Assembly (NCBI RefSeq): GCF_002179555.1
Contig: NZ_NHOU01000005.1
Location: 150,644 to 214,643, forward strand
Reading direction: 5' to 3'
Origin: Salinicola salarius
GTDB lineage: Bacteria > Pseudomonadota > Gammaproteobacteria > Pseudomonadales > Halomonadaceae
DNA: 64,000 nt
Of this stretch, positions 37,525 through 49,145 are shown one piece after another (within the stretch, counting starts at the first letter, position 1; the number at the start of each line of letters is the position of its first letter). The notes beneath the pieces were generated by a model. It worked only from the letters and a program-made list of their open reading frames with translations, was not told the DNA's origin and made no database searches. The translations under genes and the position numbers were made by a program.

Positions 37525-40295
37525 GGGCGCACCTCCTCAACCGAAGCCTGACGCTCCCCACCGGCCCGGGTGATACGCCCCCACCGCGTGGCGCCCGGGG
37601 TCAGCGCGCCGGTGACCTCCTGAATCGTGCCGCCTGGCAACCCGATCATGCCTTTCGGCATTCCCGCGCTGAGCCGCGCCGGCAGGTCGAAGGTAGCACC
37701 GTCCAGCGAAATCGAGACCACGTCGCCCGCGGCAACGCCGAGTCGCGCCGCATCGGCTTCGCTCAACGCCACCTGCGGAACCGCCATGCGCTCGCGGATC
37801 GGTTCGGCACGACGCGACATCTCGTCGCCACCGAACAGCTGCGGCAGATCGATTATCTGCCATTCATCCGCGCGCGGCGTGAAGGCGGCGGGGATCTCGG
37901 TGCAGTAGTCGCCACCGGCCACCGGCGCCGTGAACAGCCGCTTGCCCGGATCGCCGGCGCGCAGGTGCCCACCGACTTCGTCCTGGAACTTGTTCCAGGC
38001 CTGAGGCGAGTTCCAGCCCGGCGCCCAGGCAAAGGCGACATCGCGGCGCGGTTCCTGATAGCCCGCGTAGCCCTCCATCGAGAAGGCGAACGGTGTATCG
38101 AGATCCACCGGCGCCCGCGGCTCGTTGACGTTGAGGTTGGCGCGCATCGCGGTACGGCCGCTGTAGCGGTGCGGCTCACGGGCGAGCTTCAGGCCGTGGA
38201 TCCGGAACATCGCTTCCGGCGTATTCTGGTGCAGCGGCGCCAATGCCGGCGCGTCCTCGGCCACCGCCTGGGTCAGGTCGTCGAGCAGAATCGTCTCCAC
38301 CGGCTGACGATCCAGTGTCGCATGCAGGGCATGCAACCAGCGCCAGCTTTCCCGGATACGGGTATCCGGGCGCATGTAGCTGGGATCGAAGACCTGATAG
38401 AAGCGCTGCGCTCGCCCTTCCAGACTGACCAGCGTACCGTCGCTTTCGGCGAAGGTGCCGGCCGGCAGGCCGATATCGGCGCGCTCCCAGGTCGCCGTAC
38501 GCTGATGATCGATCGTAACGACCGCCGTCGCTCTCGCGAGCGCGCTATCCACGCGCGCCGCCGGCAGCCGGGTATAGAGATCGTTCTCGAGAATCACCAC
38601 GCCGTCGGCATTACCTGTATCGAGCTGCTCCAGCGCCCAGTCGAGGGACTCGCCGCCGAGCAGCCCGAGCCCGACGCTATTGGCTTCGCGGCGAACGAGG
38701 GTCAGGCTGGCGTCCGCCTTCTGGCGCCGTGCCAGGGCGCGGGCGACATTGCCGGCCGCTTCGAGAATCGCCATCGAGCCCAGCGACTCGCCGGCGATGA
38801 CCAACGGCTTCTTCGCCGCCATCAGCGCATCGGCGATACCTTCGGCCAGTTGCGATGTGACGTCGTCGAGCCCGTCGACAGCTGCCGCGGTAGGATCCAG
38901 AGCGTGCGCCACGGCGAACCCGAGACGAGCGATATCGTCGGGCGCAGCACGCTCGGCATGAGTCGCGATACCGTCGAGCTTGGTCACGTCCGGCGTAGCC
39001 AGGAACAGCGGATGGCCGGCATCCTGTGCGATGGTCTTCACCGCTTCGGCGTTCCACTCGGGAATGCCTCGGGCCGCGCCCAGCTCGGCGCCCTTGCCAC
39101 GGACCGCCTGACGCACCGAGAGCGCGATGCGGGCGGCGCTCTGGATCAGATCCTCGCCGAGCACCAGAATCGCGTCGCACTGTTCGATCTCGCGCAGGCT
39201 CGGCGTCGCCAGCCCCGTCTCGCGGTTGAGCGCTTCCATCCGGCGGATTCGCGCCAGTTCGCCGGCTTCGATGCCGGTGGAGAAGTTGTCCGCGCCGACC
39301 AGCTGGCGCAGCCGATGGTTGCTCTCGAGACTGGCCCGGGGCGAACCGATACCGACGATCCGTCTGGCACCGCGCAGCGCATCGGCGGCACGGTCCAGCG
39401 CCTCGTCGACTTCCATGGTGCGCGCTTCACCACCGGTCTCCCGGCATTCGGGGCGTGTCGGTCGATCCTTGCGGTTGACGTAGCCATAGCCGAAACGGCC
39501 GCGGTCGCAGAGGAAATAGCCGTTGACGTCGCCGTTGTAGCGATTCTCGATCCGACGGATATCGCCGTAGCGCTCGCCGGGGCTGATGTTGCAGCCCGAC
39601 GCGCACTGGTGGCAGACGCTCGGCGCGAACTGCAGGTCCCATTTGCGGGTGTAGTGATCGGAGTGGGTCTGGTCGGTGAACACGCCGGTGGGGCAGACTT
39701 CGGTCAGGTTGCCGGAGAACTCGCTCTCCAGCGTGCCGTCGGTGACGCGGCCGAAGTAGACGTTGTCGTGCGCGCCGAAGGCGCCCAGATCCTCGCCGCC
39801 GGCATAGTCCTGATAGAACCGGGTGCAGCGATAGCACGTAATGCAGCGATTCATCTCGTGAGCGATGAACGGGCCGAGATCCTGATTGCGATGGGTCCGC
39901 TTGCGGAAGCGATAACGACGGCGATCGTGGCCCGTCATCACCGTCATGTCCTGCAGATGACAGTGGCCGCCCTCTTCGCATACCGGGCAGTCGTGCGGAT
40001 GATTGACCATCAGCCACTCGATCACCGTCTGGCGGAAGGCCTTGGCCTCTTCATCGGCGATGGAGATATAGGCATCGTCCTTGACCGGCGCCATGCAGGA
40101 CATGACCAGCATGCCGCGGGTGTCATCGGCGTCCTTGTACTGCTTCACCGCGCACTGACGGCAGGCGCCGACGCTGCCCATCGCCGGATGCCAGCAGAAA
40201 TAGGGGATATCCAGCCCCAGCGAAAGGCAGGCGTGGAGCAGGTTGTCGCTGTCTTCGACTTCGTAGTCGTTGCCGTCGACGTGAATGGTGGCCAT
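37521..40295 (-). CDS. nuoG: NADH-quinone oxidoreductase subunit G
   Basis: 924 residues (E. coli 908). Iron-sulfur ligands in order: [2Fe-2S] [15 protein letters not shown], the His/Cys cluster [21 protein letters not shown], and the extra N7 cluster CHQCASGCN with a downstream Cys in [12 protein letters not shown] molybdopterin-oxidoreductase-like region follows, then a C-terminal beta domain. Starts 15 bases after the nuoF stop. Confidence 0.97.
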   Translation of the reverse strand: MATIHVDGNDYEVEDSDNLLHACLSLGLDIPYFCWHPAMGSVGACRQCAVKQYKDADDTRGMLVMSCMAPVKDDAYISIADEEAKAFRQTVIEWLMVNHPHDCPVCEEGGHCHLQDMTVMTGHDRRRYRFRKRTHRNQDLGPFIAHEMNRCITCYRCTRFYQDYAGGEDLGAFGAHDNVYFGRVTDGTLESEFSGNLTEVCPTGVFTDQTHSDHYTRKWDLQFAPSVCHQCASGCNISPGERYGDIRRIENRYNGDVNGYFLCDRGRFGYGYVNRKDRPTRPECRETGGEARTMEVDEALDRAADALRGARRIVGIGSPRASLESNHRLRQLVGADNFSTGIEAGELARIRRMEALNRETGLATPSLREIEQCDAILVLGEDLIQSAARIALSVRQAVRGKGAELGAARGIPEWNAEAVKTIAQDAGHPLFLATPDVTKLDGIATHAERAAPDDIARLGFAVAHALDPTAAAVDGLDDVTSQLAEGIADALMAAKKPLVIAGESLGSMAILEAAGNVARALARRQKADASLTLVRREANSVGLGLLGGESLDWALEQLDTGNADGVVILENDLYTRLPAARVDSALARATAVVTIDHQRTATWERADIGLPAGTFAESDGTLVSLEGRAQRFYQVFDPSYMRPDTRIRESWRWLHALHATLDRQPVETILLDDLTQAVAEDAPALAPLHQNTPEAMFRIHGLKLAREPHRYSGRTAMRANLNVNEPRAPVDLDTPFAFSMEGYAGYQEPRRDVAFAWAPGWNSPQAWNKFQDEVGGHLRAGDPGKRLFTAPVAGGDYCTEIPAAFTPRADEWQIIDLPQLFGGDEMSRRAEPIRERMAVPQVALSEADAARLGVAAGDVVSISLDGATFDLPARLSAGMPKGMIGLPGGTIQEVTGALTPGATRWGRITRAGGERQASVEEVRP

Positions 40296-40310
40296 GGCGT
40301 CGAACTCCTC

Positions 40311-41651
40311 CTACACGCTGCCGACCGGGATCGGGTCCGCGTGCGCTTCACCCTTGGGTCGGGTGATGCCACGCTCGAACTCGTCACGGAAATAATGAAT
40401 CGCGGATGCCAGCGGCATCGCCGCCCCCGGCGCGTGGGCGCAGAAGGTCTTGCCGGGCCCAAGGTCGCGGGCCATCTGCTCGAGCAGCTCGATGTCGCCG
40501 GGCTCGCCCTCGCCCGCCTCCAGCGCACGCAGCAGCTTGACGCTCCACGGCAGGCCGTCTCGGCAGGGCGTACACCAGCCGCAGGACTCGCGGGCGAAAA
40601 ACTCTTCGAGATTGCGGGTCAACGACACCATGCTCTGGTTGTCGGCGACGACGGTCAGAAGCCCGGTGCCCATGCGGCTGCCGGTCTTGCCGATGGTGTC
40701 GAAATCGAGCGCCAGATCGAGGTGTTCCGGCAGCAGGAAACCGGTACTGCCCCCGCCGGGCAGCCAGCTCTTGAGCGTCAGCCCATCGCGCATGCCGCCG
40801 GCGAGCTCGAGGATCCGGTTGCCAGTGGTGCCCATCGGCAACTCCCACAGGCCAGGAGTCTTGACCTTGCCGGAAACCCCGTAGAGCTTGGTGCCGCCAT
40901 CGCTGCTGAGATCGCCGGAGAGCGCCTGGAACCAGTCGGCGCCGTGATTGACGATGCCCGGCACGTTGCACAGCGTTTCGACGTTGTTGACTACCGTCGG
41001 CAGCCCCCAGGCGCCGGACTGACCGGGAAACGGCGGCTTGGCCCGCGGATTGGCGCGCTTGCCTTCCAGCGAGTTGATCAAGGCGGTCTCTTCACCGCAG
41101 ATATAGCGGCCGGCCCCGGTATGAAGGGCGATGTCGAAATCCCAGCCGCTGCCGCGCACGTCCGAACCCAGCCAGCCATCGGCGCGGGCATCGGCCAGGG
41201 CGCGCTGTATCGAGGCGGCGGCGCGATGATATTCACCGCGCAGGAAGATGTACCCCTGCTTCGAGCGGTTGGCGAAGCCGGCCAGGATCATGCCCTCGAT
41301 CAGCAGGTGAGGCTGCTGCTCCATCAGCAGGCGATCCTTGAACGTGCCCGGCTCCATCTCGTCGGCGTTACAGACGATGTAGCCGCGCGGGACGTCCTCG
41401 CCTTTCATCGTCAGGCTCCACTTGAAGCCCGCCGAGAAGCCGGCGCCGCCGCGACCGCGCAGGTTGGCGGTCTTCACTTCTTCGGTCAGCGACTCGTAGG
41501 TGTGCTGCTCGAGCGCCTTGGTGACCGCATCATAGCCTTGCGTGCCGCGGTACTCGTCGAGCAGCACCGGGGATTGGTCGTCGTGCAGGCGCCAAGTCAG
41601 CGGATGGGTCTCGGCGCGACGCTCGCTGGCGGATTGCAGAATACGGCTCAT
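40311..41651 (-). CDS. nuoF: NADH-quinone oxidoreductase subunit F
   Basis: NADH- and FMN-binding subunit, 446 residues (E. coli 445). Motifs: [15 protein letters not shown] (NADH), [27 protein letters not shown] (FMN), and N3 cluster [12 protein letters not shown]. Start ATG at 41651. Confidence 0.97.
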   Translation of the reverse strand: MSRILQSASERRAETHPLTWRLHDDQSPVLLDEYRGTQGYDAVTKALEQHTYESLTEEVKTANLRGRGGAGFSAGFKWSLTMKGEDVPRGYIVCNADEMEPGTFKDRLLMEQQPHLLIEGMILAGFANRSKQGYIFLRGEYHRAAASIQRALADARADGWLGSDVRGSGWDFDIALHTGAGRYICGEETALINSLEGKRANPRAKPPFPGQSGAWGLPTVVNNVETLCNVPGIVNHGADWFQALSGDLSSDGGTKLYGVSGKVKTPGLWELPMGTTGNRILELAGGMRDGLTLKSWLPGGGSTGFLLPEHLDLALDFDTIGKTGSRMGTGLLTVVADNQSMVSLTRNLEEFFARESCGWCTPCRDGLPWSVKLLRALEAGEGEPGDIELLEQMARDLGPGKTFCAHAPGAAMPLASAIHYFRDEFERGITRPKGEAHADPIPVGSV

Positions 41652-41682
41652 GTCTCTTTCCCCCGCGTCATGCGCATCAAGG

Positions 41683-42201
41683 TCATGAGTAGGCCTCCAG
41701 CAGACGGGGAATCTCGTCCGGCGTCACCGGGCCATGCAGATCCTCGCCGATCAGAATCGTGGGCCCCCGATCGCAGGCGCCGAGACAGCACACCGGCAGC
41801 AGCGTGAAGCGTCCGTCCGCCGTGGTCTGGCCCATCTGGATACCCAGGTGCGCGATGAAGGCGTCGCGCAGCTCCTCGTAATCCGTCAGGAAGCAGGAGC
41901 TGCTGTCGCAGATCAGGATGACGTGACGGCCGACCGGCTGGCGAAAGATCAGGCTGTAGAAGGTCGCCACGCCCTCGACGTCGGCGATACGGATTCCCAG
42001 CGTCTCGGCAATTGCCGGAATCGCGCCGTCCGGCACGTAGCCATGACGCTTCTGCACGATCTTGAGCGCTTCGATGCTCGCCGCCTGCGGATAGGGATAG
42101 TGTGCCCTCTCCTCGAGAATCGCCTCGCGATCGACGGGGTCGAGCGAGAAGGCATCGCTGGCGATGGTCGCGGTAGTAGAGTTCGCGGTTGTCTGGTTCA
42201 T
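41683..42201 (-). CDS. nuoE: NADH-quinone oxidoreductase subunit E
   Basis: Thioredoxin-like [2Fe-2S] subunit (cluster N1a), 172 residues (E. coli 166). Ligand region ICDSSSCF and [11 protein letters not shown], plus [16 protein letters not shown]. Start ATG 42201 with GGAGA five bases upstream; a TTG at 42213 would add four residues. Confidence 0.96.
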   Translation of the reverse strand: MNQTTANSTTATIASDAFSLDPVDREAILEERAHYPYPQAASIEALKIVQKRHGYVPDGAIPAIAETLGIRIADVEGVATFYSLIFRQPVGRHVILICDSSSCFLTDYEELRDAFIAHLGIQMGQTTADGRFTLLPVCCLGACDRGPTILIGEDLHGPVTPDEIPRLLEAYS

Positions 42202-42231
42202 GTTCGTCTCCAACGTCCTTACCGGCCTCGT

Positions 42232-44049
42232 TCAGCGATCCACGTCGGCCATGACGAAATCGATACTGCCCAGGTGAGCGATCAAGTCCGGCACGAAGCC
42301 GCCGCGCATCACGGCAGGAATCTGCTGCAGATGCGGGAAGCTGGGCGTACGAATACGCGTGCGATAGCTCATGGTGCTGCCGTCGCTGGTCAGGTAGTAA
42401 CTGTTGATGCCCTTGGTCGCCTCGATCATCTGCATCGACTCGGCCGCCGGCAGCACCGGCCCCCAGGAGACCTGCAGGAAGTGCGTGATCAGCGTCTCGA
42501 TGTGCTGGAGCATCTTTTCCCGCGGCGGCGGCGTGGTCAGCGGATGATCGGCCTTGTAGTCGCCCGCCGGCATGTGGTCGATGCACTGCTGAAGAATGCG
42601 CACGCTCTGGCGCATCTCCTCGATGCGCAGCATGCCGCGATCGAAGGCATCGCCGTTGGCGGCCGTCGGCACCTCGAAGTCGAAGTTCTCGTAGCCGGAG
42701 TAGGGGCGCTTTTTGCGCAGATCGAAGTCCAGCCCGGTGGCGCGCAGGTTGGGGCCGGTGACCCCCCAGTCGAGCGCCTGCTGGGTATCGAAGGCGGCGA
42801 CGTGCTTGGTGCGGTCCCGCACGATGGCGTTTTCCATCATCGCCTTCTCGTATTCGGCCAGACGCTTGGGCATCCAGTTTACGAAACCCTGGACCAGCTT
42901 GTCCCAGCCATTGGGCAGGTCATGGGCCGTGCCGCCGATGCGATACCACGCCGGGTGCATGCGGAAGCCGGTGATCGCCTCGATCACTTCGTAGGCTTTC
43001 TGGCGGTCGGTGAAAGTGAAGAAAACCGGCGTCATCGCCCCCAGATCCTGCAGGTAGGTACCCAGGAACAGCAGGTGGCTGTTGATACGGAACATCTCGG
43101 CCATCATGACCCGGATCGTCCTGGCCCGGTCCGTCACGGTGATGCCGGCCAGCTTCTCCACCGCCAGCACGTAGGGCAGGTTGTTCATCACCCCGCCGGT
43201 GTAGTCGATGCGATCCGTGTAAGGAATGAAGCTGTGCCAGGACTGGCGCTCGGCCATCTTCTCGGCGCCACGGTGGTGATAGCCGATGTCCGGCACGCAA
43301 TCGACGACCTCTTCGCCGTCGAGCTGGAGCACGATGCGGAAGGCGCCATGCGCCGAGGGGTGGTTGGGACCAAGGTTGAGGAACATGAACTCGGTCTCTT
43401 CACCCTCGCGCTTCATGCCCCAGGCCTCGGGATCGAAACGCAGCGCTTCCTGCTCGACCTCCTGCCCTTTCACCGTCAGCGTGTAGGGATCGAATTCGGT
43501 GGCACGGGCGGAATAGTCCTTGCGCAGCGGGTGGCCGGTCCAGGTCGGCGGCATCATGATCCGGGTCAGATGCGGGTGGCCGGCAAAGTCGATGCCGAAC
43601 AGGTCGAACACCTCGCGCTCGTACCAGTTGGCATTGACGAAAATGTCACTGATCGAGGGCAGCGTCAGATCCCGCTCGTGCAGCGCGACCTTGATCATCA
43701 GGTCAGCGTTCCGTTCGACCGACAGCAACTGGTAGAAGACGGTGAAGTCCGCGGGCGGCAGGCCACGACGATGGGTCCGCAAGCGTTCGTCGACCGCGCT
43801 CAGGTCAAACAGCATCGAGAAGGGCCCGGTCACGCGGCGCAGATACGCGAGGACATCGCGTAGATGCTCTCGCGCCACCCAGATCACCGGCATGCCGGTC
43901 AGGGTATCCTGCGGGGTAAAGGCGGCTTCCCCGAAATGGCGCGCCAGTTCGGCCACGACGTCGGCCGAGCCGGCGGCATGGGAAGCGCTGGAAGTCATCG
44001 TGCTCTCGTTTTGAAAAGCGCCGTTTTGAGAATCATCGGCTGCAGTCAT
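42232..44049 (-). CDS. nuoC: NADH-quinone oxidoreductase fused subunit C/D
   Basis: Fused NuoC-NuoD, 605 residues, as in E. coli and many gammaproteobacteria. The C part ends with [26 protein letters not shown]; the D part starts near [16 protein letters not shown] and contains [11 protein letters not shown] (quinone-site His region) and the C-terminal [11 protein letters not shown] second Met at residue 18 is an alternative start. Synonyms nuoCD/nuoD. Confidence 0.97.
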   Translation of the reverse strand: MTAADDSQNGAFQNESTMTSSASHAAGSADVVAELARHFGEAAFTPQDTLTGMPVIWVAREHLRDVLAYLRRVTGPFSMLFDLSAVDERLRTHRRGLPPADFTVFYQLLSVERNADLMIKVALHERDLTLPSISDIFVNANWYEREVFDLFGIDFAGHPHLTRIMMPPTWTGHPLRKDYSARATEFDPYTLTVKGQEVEQEALRFDPEAWGMKREGEETEFMFLNLGPNHPSAHGAFRIVLQLDGEEVVDCVPDIGYHHRGAEKMAERQSWHSFIPYTDRIDYTGGVMNNLPYVLAVEKLAGITVTDRARTIRVMMAEMFRINSHLLFLGTYLQDLGAMTPVFFTFTDRQKAYEVIEAITGFRMHPAWYRIGGTAHDLPNGWDKLVQGFVNWMPKRLAEYEKAMMENAIVRDRTKHVAAFDTQQALDWGVTGPNLRATGLDFDLRKKRPYSGYENFDFEVPTAANGDAFDRGMLRIEEMRQSVRILQQCIDHMPAGDYKADHPLTTPPPREKMLQHIETLITHFLQVSWGPVLPAAESMQMIEATKGINSYYLTSDGSTMSYRTRIRTPSFPHLQQIPAVMRGGFVPDLIAHLGSIDFVMADVDR

Positions 44050-44133
44050 GGCTGGCGGCCCCCGGTGCGAAAATCAATGGTCGAGAACGACCACAAGAAT
44101 CAATGGCAAAGGACGATCGATGCGGTCGGTCGT

Positions 44134-44811
44134 CTAGACGCCATCCGGGGTTCGCAGCTCCTTGACCGCGATACGGCGGTCGCGATGCTTTTCGCGTTGC
44201 GAGGGCATCTCGGCGCGATAGACGCCCTGATCTCCGACCACCCAGGAGAGCGGGCGTCGCTCCTCCTGAATCGAGTCCTGAAGCAGCTGGAGGCCCTGCA
44301 GGAATGCTTCCGGGCGCGGCGGGCAACCGGGTACGTAGACGTCCACGGGCAGGAACTTGTCGACGCCCTGGACGACTGAATAGATATCGTACATGCCACC
44401 GGAATTGGCACACGATCCCATCGAGATCACCCACTTGGGTTCGAGCATCTGGTCGTACAACTGCTGGATGACGGGCGCCATCTTGATGAAGCAGGTGCCG
44501 GCGATGACCATGAAGTCGGCCTGGCGCGGAGAGGCACGAATCACTTCCGCCCCGAAGCGAGCAACGTCATGGGGCGCGGTAAACGCCGTGGTCATTTCCA
44601 CGTAGCAACAGGAGAGGCCGAAGTTGTAGGGCCACAACGAGTTCTTGCGCCCCCAGTTCACGGCCGAATGAAGCACGTCCTCGAGCTTGCCCATGAAGAC
44701 ATTGCGATGCACCTGCTGCTTCATCGGATCGTCGACGAGCTCGCGTTCGCCGAGGGGGTAACGATCAGCCGCGGAATCGCCTCCCTCCGCACGGGTCAGG
44801 GTGTACTGCAT
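44134..44811 (-). CDS. nuoB: NADH-quinone oxidoreductase subunit B
   Basis: Carries the terminal [4Fe-4S] cluster N2. 225 residues. Ligands: tandem Cys in [21 protein letters not shown], and [11 protein letters not shown]. The ATG at 44811 has GAGG upstream; a TTG five codons earlier is less likely. Confidence 0.97.
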   Translation of the reverse strand: MQYTLTRAEGGDSAADRYPLGERELVDDPMKQQVHRNVFMGKLEDVLHSAVNWGRKNSLWPYNFGLSCCYVEMTTAFTAPHDVARFGAEVIRASPRQADFMVIAGTCFIKMAPVIQQLYDQMLEPKWVISMGSCANSGGMYDIYSVVQGVDKFLPVDVYVPGCPPRPEAFLQGLQLLQDSIQEERRPLSWVVGDQGVYRAEMPSQREKHRDRRIAVKELRTPDGV

Positions 44812-44945
44812 AGTGAGCCTCAACAAACCAGATAGAAAAACGGTCGCGGAAGCGCTGGTCTGTCACGAAGGCCAGACTCCCATCATGATCTTTTTGGCGA
44901 TCGCCATCGCGATCCAGCGTGCCGGAGGCGAGGCGCCCTTTTCTT

Positions 44946-45401
44946 TCAGCGTGCATGGCGGTCGACGCCCGGCACGGCGGCCAGCTCACGCGCTCTCGAC
45001 GCTTCTTCGCGCCCTCGCTTGCGCGGCGCCCAGTCGAGCGCCCCGACGCGGGCGTCATACACCAAGCCGGCCAACAGAATGAGAATGAACACCGCCGCTG
45101 CCACGAATCCCGTCCAGCCCACTTCACGCACGGAAACGGCCCAGCCGAACAGGTAAACGGCTTCGATGTCGAAAATGACGAACAGCATGGCAACGAGATA
45201 GAACTTGACCGAGAACCGTTGACGCGCTGAGCCGGCGCCAACGATGCCGGATTCGAAAGGGAGGGACTTGCTGCGACCCTGACTGCGCCCACCGAGCAGG
45301 CTGGCAGCGCCGATCATCAAACCGCAAAGTGCAACCACGGCCACCACGAACAAACCGGTAGCCCAATAACTGGCAATCCATGCGGTGACCGGATCGGACA
45401 T
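44946..45401 (-). CDS. nuoA: NADH-quinone oxidoreductase subunit A
   Basis: First gene of the nuo operon. 151 residues with three membrane helices and family motifs [22 protein letters not shown] and [15 protein letters not shown] at 45401. A 134-base gap to nuoB is unusually long for this operon, and the C-terminal tail is basic. Confidence 0.96.
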   Translation of the reverse strand: MSDPVTAWIASYWATGLFVVAVVALCGLMIGAASLLGGRSQGRSKSLPFESGIVGAGSARQRFSVKFYLVAMLFVIFDIEAVYLFGWAVSVREVGWTGFVAAAVFILILLAGLVYDARVGALDWAPRKRGREEASRARELAAVPGVDRHAR

Positions 45402-45472
45402 GCATCCCTCGCAGAAGTGATGGAACCTGAATGCAGTGAAAACAACCAAACTGACAGTTTCGTAAGTTTACG

Positions 45473-45500
45473 AGTTTACACGACTGATAGTTGATAGCAA
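45473..45500 (-). promoter_or_regulatory. Candidate promoter of the nuo operon
   Basis: Minus strand TTGCTA (45500-45495), 16-base spacer, TAAACT (45478-45473), about 70 bases before the nuoA start in an AT-richer stretch. Confidence 0.45.
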
Positions 45501-45660
45501 GCCTGCTAATTAGTCCTATTGCAGTCTGTCAGAAAATCTGGCGGCCCCCGTAACAGCCTCACCTCACCAGCCTATATCATGCGGAAACGCCTTTGCCATT
45601 GGGCAATGGCAGCATCTTGTCTTAGGCTAGACGCTTTCCCGTCGCTTGCAATGTCCTCAC

Positions 45661-46482
45661 ATGGTTTCTCACTCGATTCCCAACGCCTTGACGATCGCCG
45701 GATCGGACCCTTCCGGTGGTGCAGGTCTACAGGCTGATATCAAGACGTTCTCGGCCCTCGGCGTGTACGCCACCAACGTGATCACGGCTGTGATTGCACA
45801 GAATACGCGCGGGGTGGCAGCCGTCGAGCCAGTATCGGTGACGCTGATTCGCACCCAGTTGGACAACCTGCTCGACGACGTCGAGATCGACGCGGTCAAG
45901 ATCGGCATGGTCGCCAGCCGCGAGGTGGCGGGGACGATTGCCGAAGCGCTGACACGACGCCGCCCGCGCTGGATCGTGCTCGATCCGGTGATGGTCGCCA
46001 AGAGCGGCGACCGACTGGTAGACGACGAAGGGTTGCGCGCGGTGCGGGATGTTCTGGTCCCCCTGGCCGACGTGATCACCCCCAACCTGCCGGAAGCCGC
46101 CGCGCTGCTTGGCACCGAGACGCCCCGCACCCTCGCCGACATGGAGGCGATGGTCGGTGATCTTGCGGCGCTGGGGGCACCCTATGGCCTGCTGAAAGGC
46201 GGCCATCTACCGCTGGAACGCTGCCCGGATCTGCTGTGGATGCCAAATGACAGACGCTGGCTGGATGCGCCGCGCCTGCCGACGCGCAACCTTCACGGTG
46301 CCGGCTGCGGCCTCTCCTCGGCGATTGCCGCCTGCCTTGCGCACCTGCCGCCAGAGAAGGCCGATGTCGACGGTGCCATCGAAGCGGCCAAGCAATGGTT
46401 GCATCAGGCCTTGATGGCTAGCGAGCGCCTCGATGTAGGGCAAGGCAAAGGGCCACCGCATCATTTTCATGCCTGGTGGTGA
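45661..46482 (+). CDS. thiD: Hydroxymethylpyrimidine/phosphomethylpyrimidine kinase
   Basis: Phosphorylates HMP and HMP-phosphate in thiamine synthesis. 273 residues. Motifs: ALTIAGSDPSGGAGLQADIKTF, VLDPVMVAKSGDRL, LKGGHL, and HGAGCGLSSAIAACL. Most ThiD proteins have GTGC at the catalytic Cys; here it is GAGC, with the Cys kept. Start ATG at 45661. No TPP riboswitch recognised upstream. thiG and thiS lie 13 kb away. Confidence 0.93.
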   Translation: MVSHSIPNALTIAGSDPSGGAGLQADIKTFSALGVYATNVITAVIAQNTRGVAAVEPVSVTLIRTQLDNLLDDVEIDAVKIGMVASREVAGTIAEALTRRRPRWIVLDPVMVAKSGDRLVDDEGLRAVRDVLVPLADVITPNLPEAAALLGTETPRTLADMEAMVGDLAALGAPYGLLKGGHLPLERCPDLLWMPNDRRWLDAPRLPTRNLHGAGCGLSSAIAACLAHLPPEKADVDGAIEAAKQWLHQALMASERLDVGQGKGPPHHFHAWW

Positions 46483-46629
46483 TCTGCATTAAACGCGAGC
46501 TTTCGACATCTCCCCTAACAGTCGTGAACTTCTCGTTCGTGGTCCATAGTATGTGACTGCTTCGCCATCTGCCGGGAAGGATCCCGGCTCCCACATAGTG
46601 AGATGGAGAGATAGGGAGATCGAGTCTGG

Positions 46630-47871
46630 ATGGACCCCCACATCATTGTTCTGGGCGGCCTGGGTGTGCTGATACTGCTGGTCGCCTGGGTGCCGACGTT
46701 AACACCGAAACTGCCGCTGTCATTGCCGATCATCTGCATCGGTATCGGTTTCGCCCTGTTCTCTCAGCTCGGCGCGGAGGGATTGCAGCCCAGAGAACAC
46801 GTCAGGACGCTCGAGATACTCACGGAACTCACGGTGATCATTTCGCTGGCCGGCGCCGGGCTGAAGATCGACGACCCGCTGAAATGGCGTCATTGGACGG
46901 ACACGCAGCGTCTCCTGGGTATCACCATGCCGCTGACCATCGGCGGCATTGCCGCGCTGGGCGCCTACTACCTGGGCCTGCCGTGGGAAACCGCGCTACT
47001 GATCGGCGCCGTGATCGCGCCGACCGACCCGGTGCTGGCCGCCGACGTCCAGGTCGGCCCGCCGAGTTCCGGCCCCGGCGACAAGGTGCGCGCCAGCCTG
47101 ACCTCGGAAGCCGGCCTCAATGATGGCCTGGCATTTCCGTTCACCTATCTGGCGATCGCCGTAGCCATCAACGGCACCTCGCCCGGCGCGTGGACATGGG
47201 ACTGGTTCACCATGGACGTGTTGTGGCGGATCACCGCAGGCGTCGCGGCGGGCTGGTTCTTTGGCTGGCTGCTGGGGCTGCTGATGTTCCGGTCGGGGCG
47301 TATGTCTCTCGCCAGCACCGGGCAAGGCTTCGTCGCCCTGGGTGGCACTTTCGTCACCTATGCCGGCGCAGAAGCGATCCACGGCTACGGCTTCATCGCC
47401 GTGTTCGTTGGCGCGCTGGCCCTGCGCAGTACCCAGGAAGAAGCCCACGACTATCACGTGCGCCTGCACGATTTCACCGAAGAGATCGAACGGCTGCTGA
47501 TGATGTTCCTGCTGGTGCTGTTCGGCGGCAGCCTGGCCGGGCCGCTGCTCGATGGCCTGACCTGGCCGATGGCGGTGGCCGGGCTGGTGATCCTGTTCGT
47601 GATCCGGCCACTGGCCGGCATGATCGGGCTGATCGGCTCAAAGATGAAGTCGAGGGAAAAGGCGGTGGTCAGCCTGTTCGGGATCCGTGGCGTGGGCTCG
47701 TTCTATTACCTCGCCTACGCCAGCAGCAAGGCGGAATTCGGCGAGCTCGACAGCGCCTGGACGCTGGTCAGCTTCCTGGTATTGGCCTCCATCCTCTTCC
47801 ACGGCATGACCGCCGGGCCGATCATGCTCTGGCTGGACCGGCGCCGCGAGGCAGCACGGCAACGCTCGTAG
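46630..47871 (+). CDS. NhaP-type sodium(or potassium)/proton antiporter (CPA1)
   Basis: 413-residue membrane protein with about 12 helices. Ion-site motifs of the CPA1 family: GAVIAPTDPVLAADVQVG and SLTSEAGLNDGLAFPFTY (Asn-Asp pair). Likely exports Na+ in exchange for H+, useful for a halophile. Its TAG stop is formed at the junction of the first two units of the heptanucleotide array that follows. Confidence 0.9.
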   Translation: MDPHIIVLGGLGVLILLVAWVPTLTPKLPLSLPIICIGIGFALFSQLGAEGLQPREHVRTLEILTELTVIISLAGAGLKIDDPLKWRHWTDTQRLLGITMPLTIGGIAALGAYYLGLPWETALLIGAVIAPTDPVLAADVQVGPPSSGPGDKVRASLTSEAGLNDGLAFPFTYLAIAVAINGTSPGAWTWDWFTMDVLWRITAGVAAGWFFGWLLGLLMFRSGRMSLASTGQGFVALGGTFVTYAGAEAIHGYGFIAVFVGALALRSTQEEAHDYHVRLHDFTEEIERLLMMFLLVLFGGSLAGPLLDGLTWPMAVAGLVILFVIRPLAGMIGLIGSKMKSREKAVVSLFGIRGVGSFYYLAYASSKAEFGELDSAWTLVSFLVLASILFHGMTAGPIMLWLDRRREAARQRS

Positions 47872-48346
47872 CTCGTAGCTCGTAGCTCGTGGCTCGTGGC
47901 TCGTGGCTCGTGGCTCGTGGCTCGTGGCTCGTGGCTCGTGGCTCGTGGCTCGTGGCTCGTGGCTCGTGGCTCGTGGCTCGTGGCTCGTGGCTCGTGGCTC
48001 GTGGCTCGTGGCTCGTGGCTCGTGGCTCGTGGCTCGTGGCTCGTGGCTCGTGGCTCGTGGCTCGTGGCTCGTGGCTCGTGGCTCGTGGCTCGTGGCTCGT
48101 GGCTCGTGGCTCGTGGCTCGTGGCTCGTGGCTCGTGGCTCGTGGCTCGTGGCTCGTGGCTCGTGGCTCGTGGCTCGTGGCTCGTGGCTCGTGGCTCGTGG
48201 CTCGTGGCTCGTGGCTCGTGGCTCGTGGCTCGTGGCTCGTGGCTCGTGGCTCGTGGCTCGTGGCTCGTGGCTCGTGGCTCGTGGCTCGTGGCTCGTGGCT
48301 CGTGGCTCGTGGCTCGTGGCTCGTGGCTCGTGGCTCGTGGCTCGTG
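47864..48346. repeat. Heptanucleotide tandem array, 69 copies
   Basis: 483 bp made of exactly 69 units: three GCTCGTA then 66 GCTCGTG, with no other variants seen. The nhaP stop TAG (47869-47871) is formed by unit 1 and the first base of unit 2. The ehuA stop (48348-48350) is one base beyond the last unit. Because 7 is not a multiple of 3 the array has no stop in several frames, producing artefactual ARGSWLV and HEPRATS repeat frames. Confidence 0.97.
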
Positions 48347-48347
48347 T

Positions 48348-49145
48348 TCAATCATCCGGATCGAGAACCGCCTTCAGGAACGCCTTGGTCCGTTCTTCCT
48401 TCGGCGCGGTGAAGATATCCTCCGGCTTGCCCTGCTCCTTGATCCGCCCCTGGTCGAAGAAGCAGATACGGTCGGAAACCTGGCGCGCAAAATGCATCTC
48501 GTGGGTCACCAGCAGCATGGTCAGGTCGTGCTCGTCCGCCAGAGTGCGAATGACGTTCAACACCTCCCCCACCAGCTCGGGATCCAGCGCCGAGGTCGGC
48601 TCGTCGAAGAGCATGACCTTGGGCCGCATCGCCAGCGCACGGGCAATGCCCACACGCTGCTGCTGGCCGCCGGAGAGCTGGTGGGGATACTTGCCGGCCT
48701 GATCGGTCAGGCCCACCATCTCCAGCAGCTCCATGCCGCGCTTTCTCGCTTCGGCCTTGCTCACGCCCAGCACCTGCACCGGCGCTTCGGTCAGATTGCG
48801 CAGTACCGTCATGTGCGGAAACAGATTGAACTGCTGGAAGACCATGCCCAACTGACTGCGCATCTGGCGCAAATGTTGCTCGCTGGCCGGCGCGAGCGAG
48901 TCGCCCTTGCGCTGGTGCCAGAGAGGCTCGCCGCCGACGTAGACGACGCCGTCGTTGATCTCCTCCAGCGTCATCAGGATGCGCAGCACGGTCGACTTGC
49001 CGGAGCCGGAAGGGCCGATGATGGTGACCTTCTCGCCGCGCTGGACTTCGAAGTCGAGCTCGTCGAGTACCACGTGATCACCGAAGCGTTTGACGACCTT
49101 GTCGAACTTGATGATGGGATCGCGAGTTTTCGTGGCGTCGTTCAT
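48348..49145 (-). CDS. ehuA: Ectoine/hydroxyectoine ABC transporter ATPase (EhuA-like)
   Basis: Polar-amino-acid-type ABC ATPase, 265 residues: Walker [11 protein letters not shown]-loop [12 protein letters not shown], signature LSGGQQQRV, Walker [15 protein letters not shown], switch His in VTHEMHF. The inserted segment [19 protein letters not shown] is characteristic of EhuA as remembered. Last in ehuB-C-D-A; ATG overlaps ehuD. Substrate call inferred from family; a general amino-acid importer is the alternative. Confidence 0.85.
   Translation of the reverse strand: MNDATKTRDPIIKFDKVVKRFGDHVVLDELDFEVQRGEKVTIIGPSGSGKSTVLRILMTLEEINDGVVYVGGEPLWHQRKGDSLAPASEQHLRQMRSQLGMVFQQFNLFPHMTVLRNLTEAPVQVLGVSKAEARKRGMELLEMVGLTDQAGKYPHQLSGGQQQRVGIARALAMRPKVMLFDEPTSALDPELVGEVLNVIRTLADEHDLTMLLVTHEMHFARQVSDRICFFDQGRIKEQGKPEDIFTAPKEERTKAFLKAVLDPDD

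Noticed and set aside
37491..41807. 1438-codon open frame on the plus strand antisense to nuoG and nuoF
   Set aside because: High-GC shadow frame: nuoF and nuoG on the minus strand have full conserved motifs, and the antisense product is Arg/Gln/His-rich with no family or ribosome-binding site.
45501..45660. TPP riboswitch upstream of thiD
   Set aside because: The conserved CUGAGA and the second thi-box motif are not present.
47864..48346. CRISPR array
   Set aside because: Units are 7 bp and contiguous with no spacers; no cas genes anywhere in the window.
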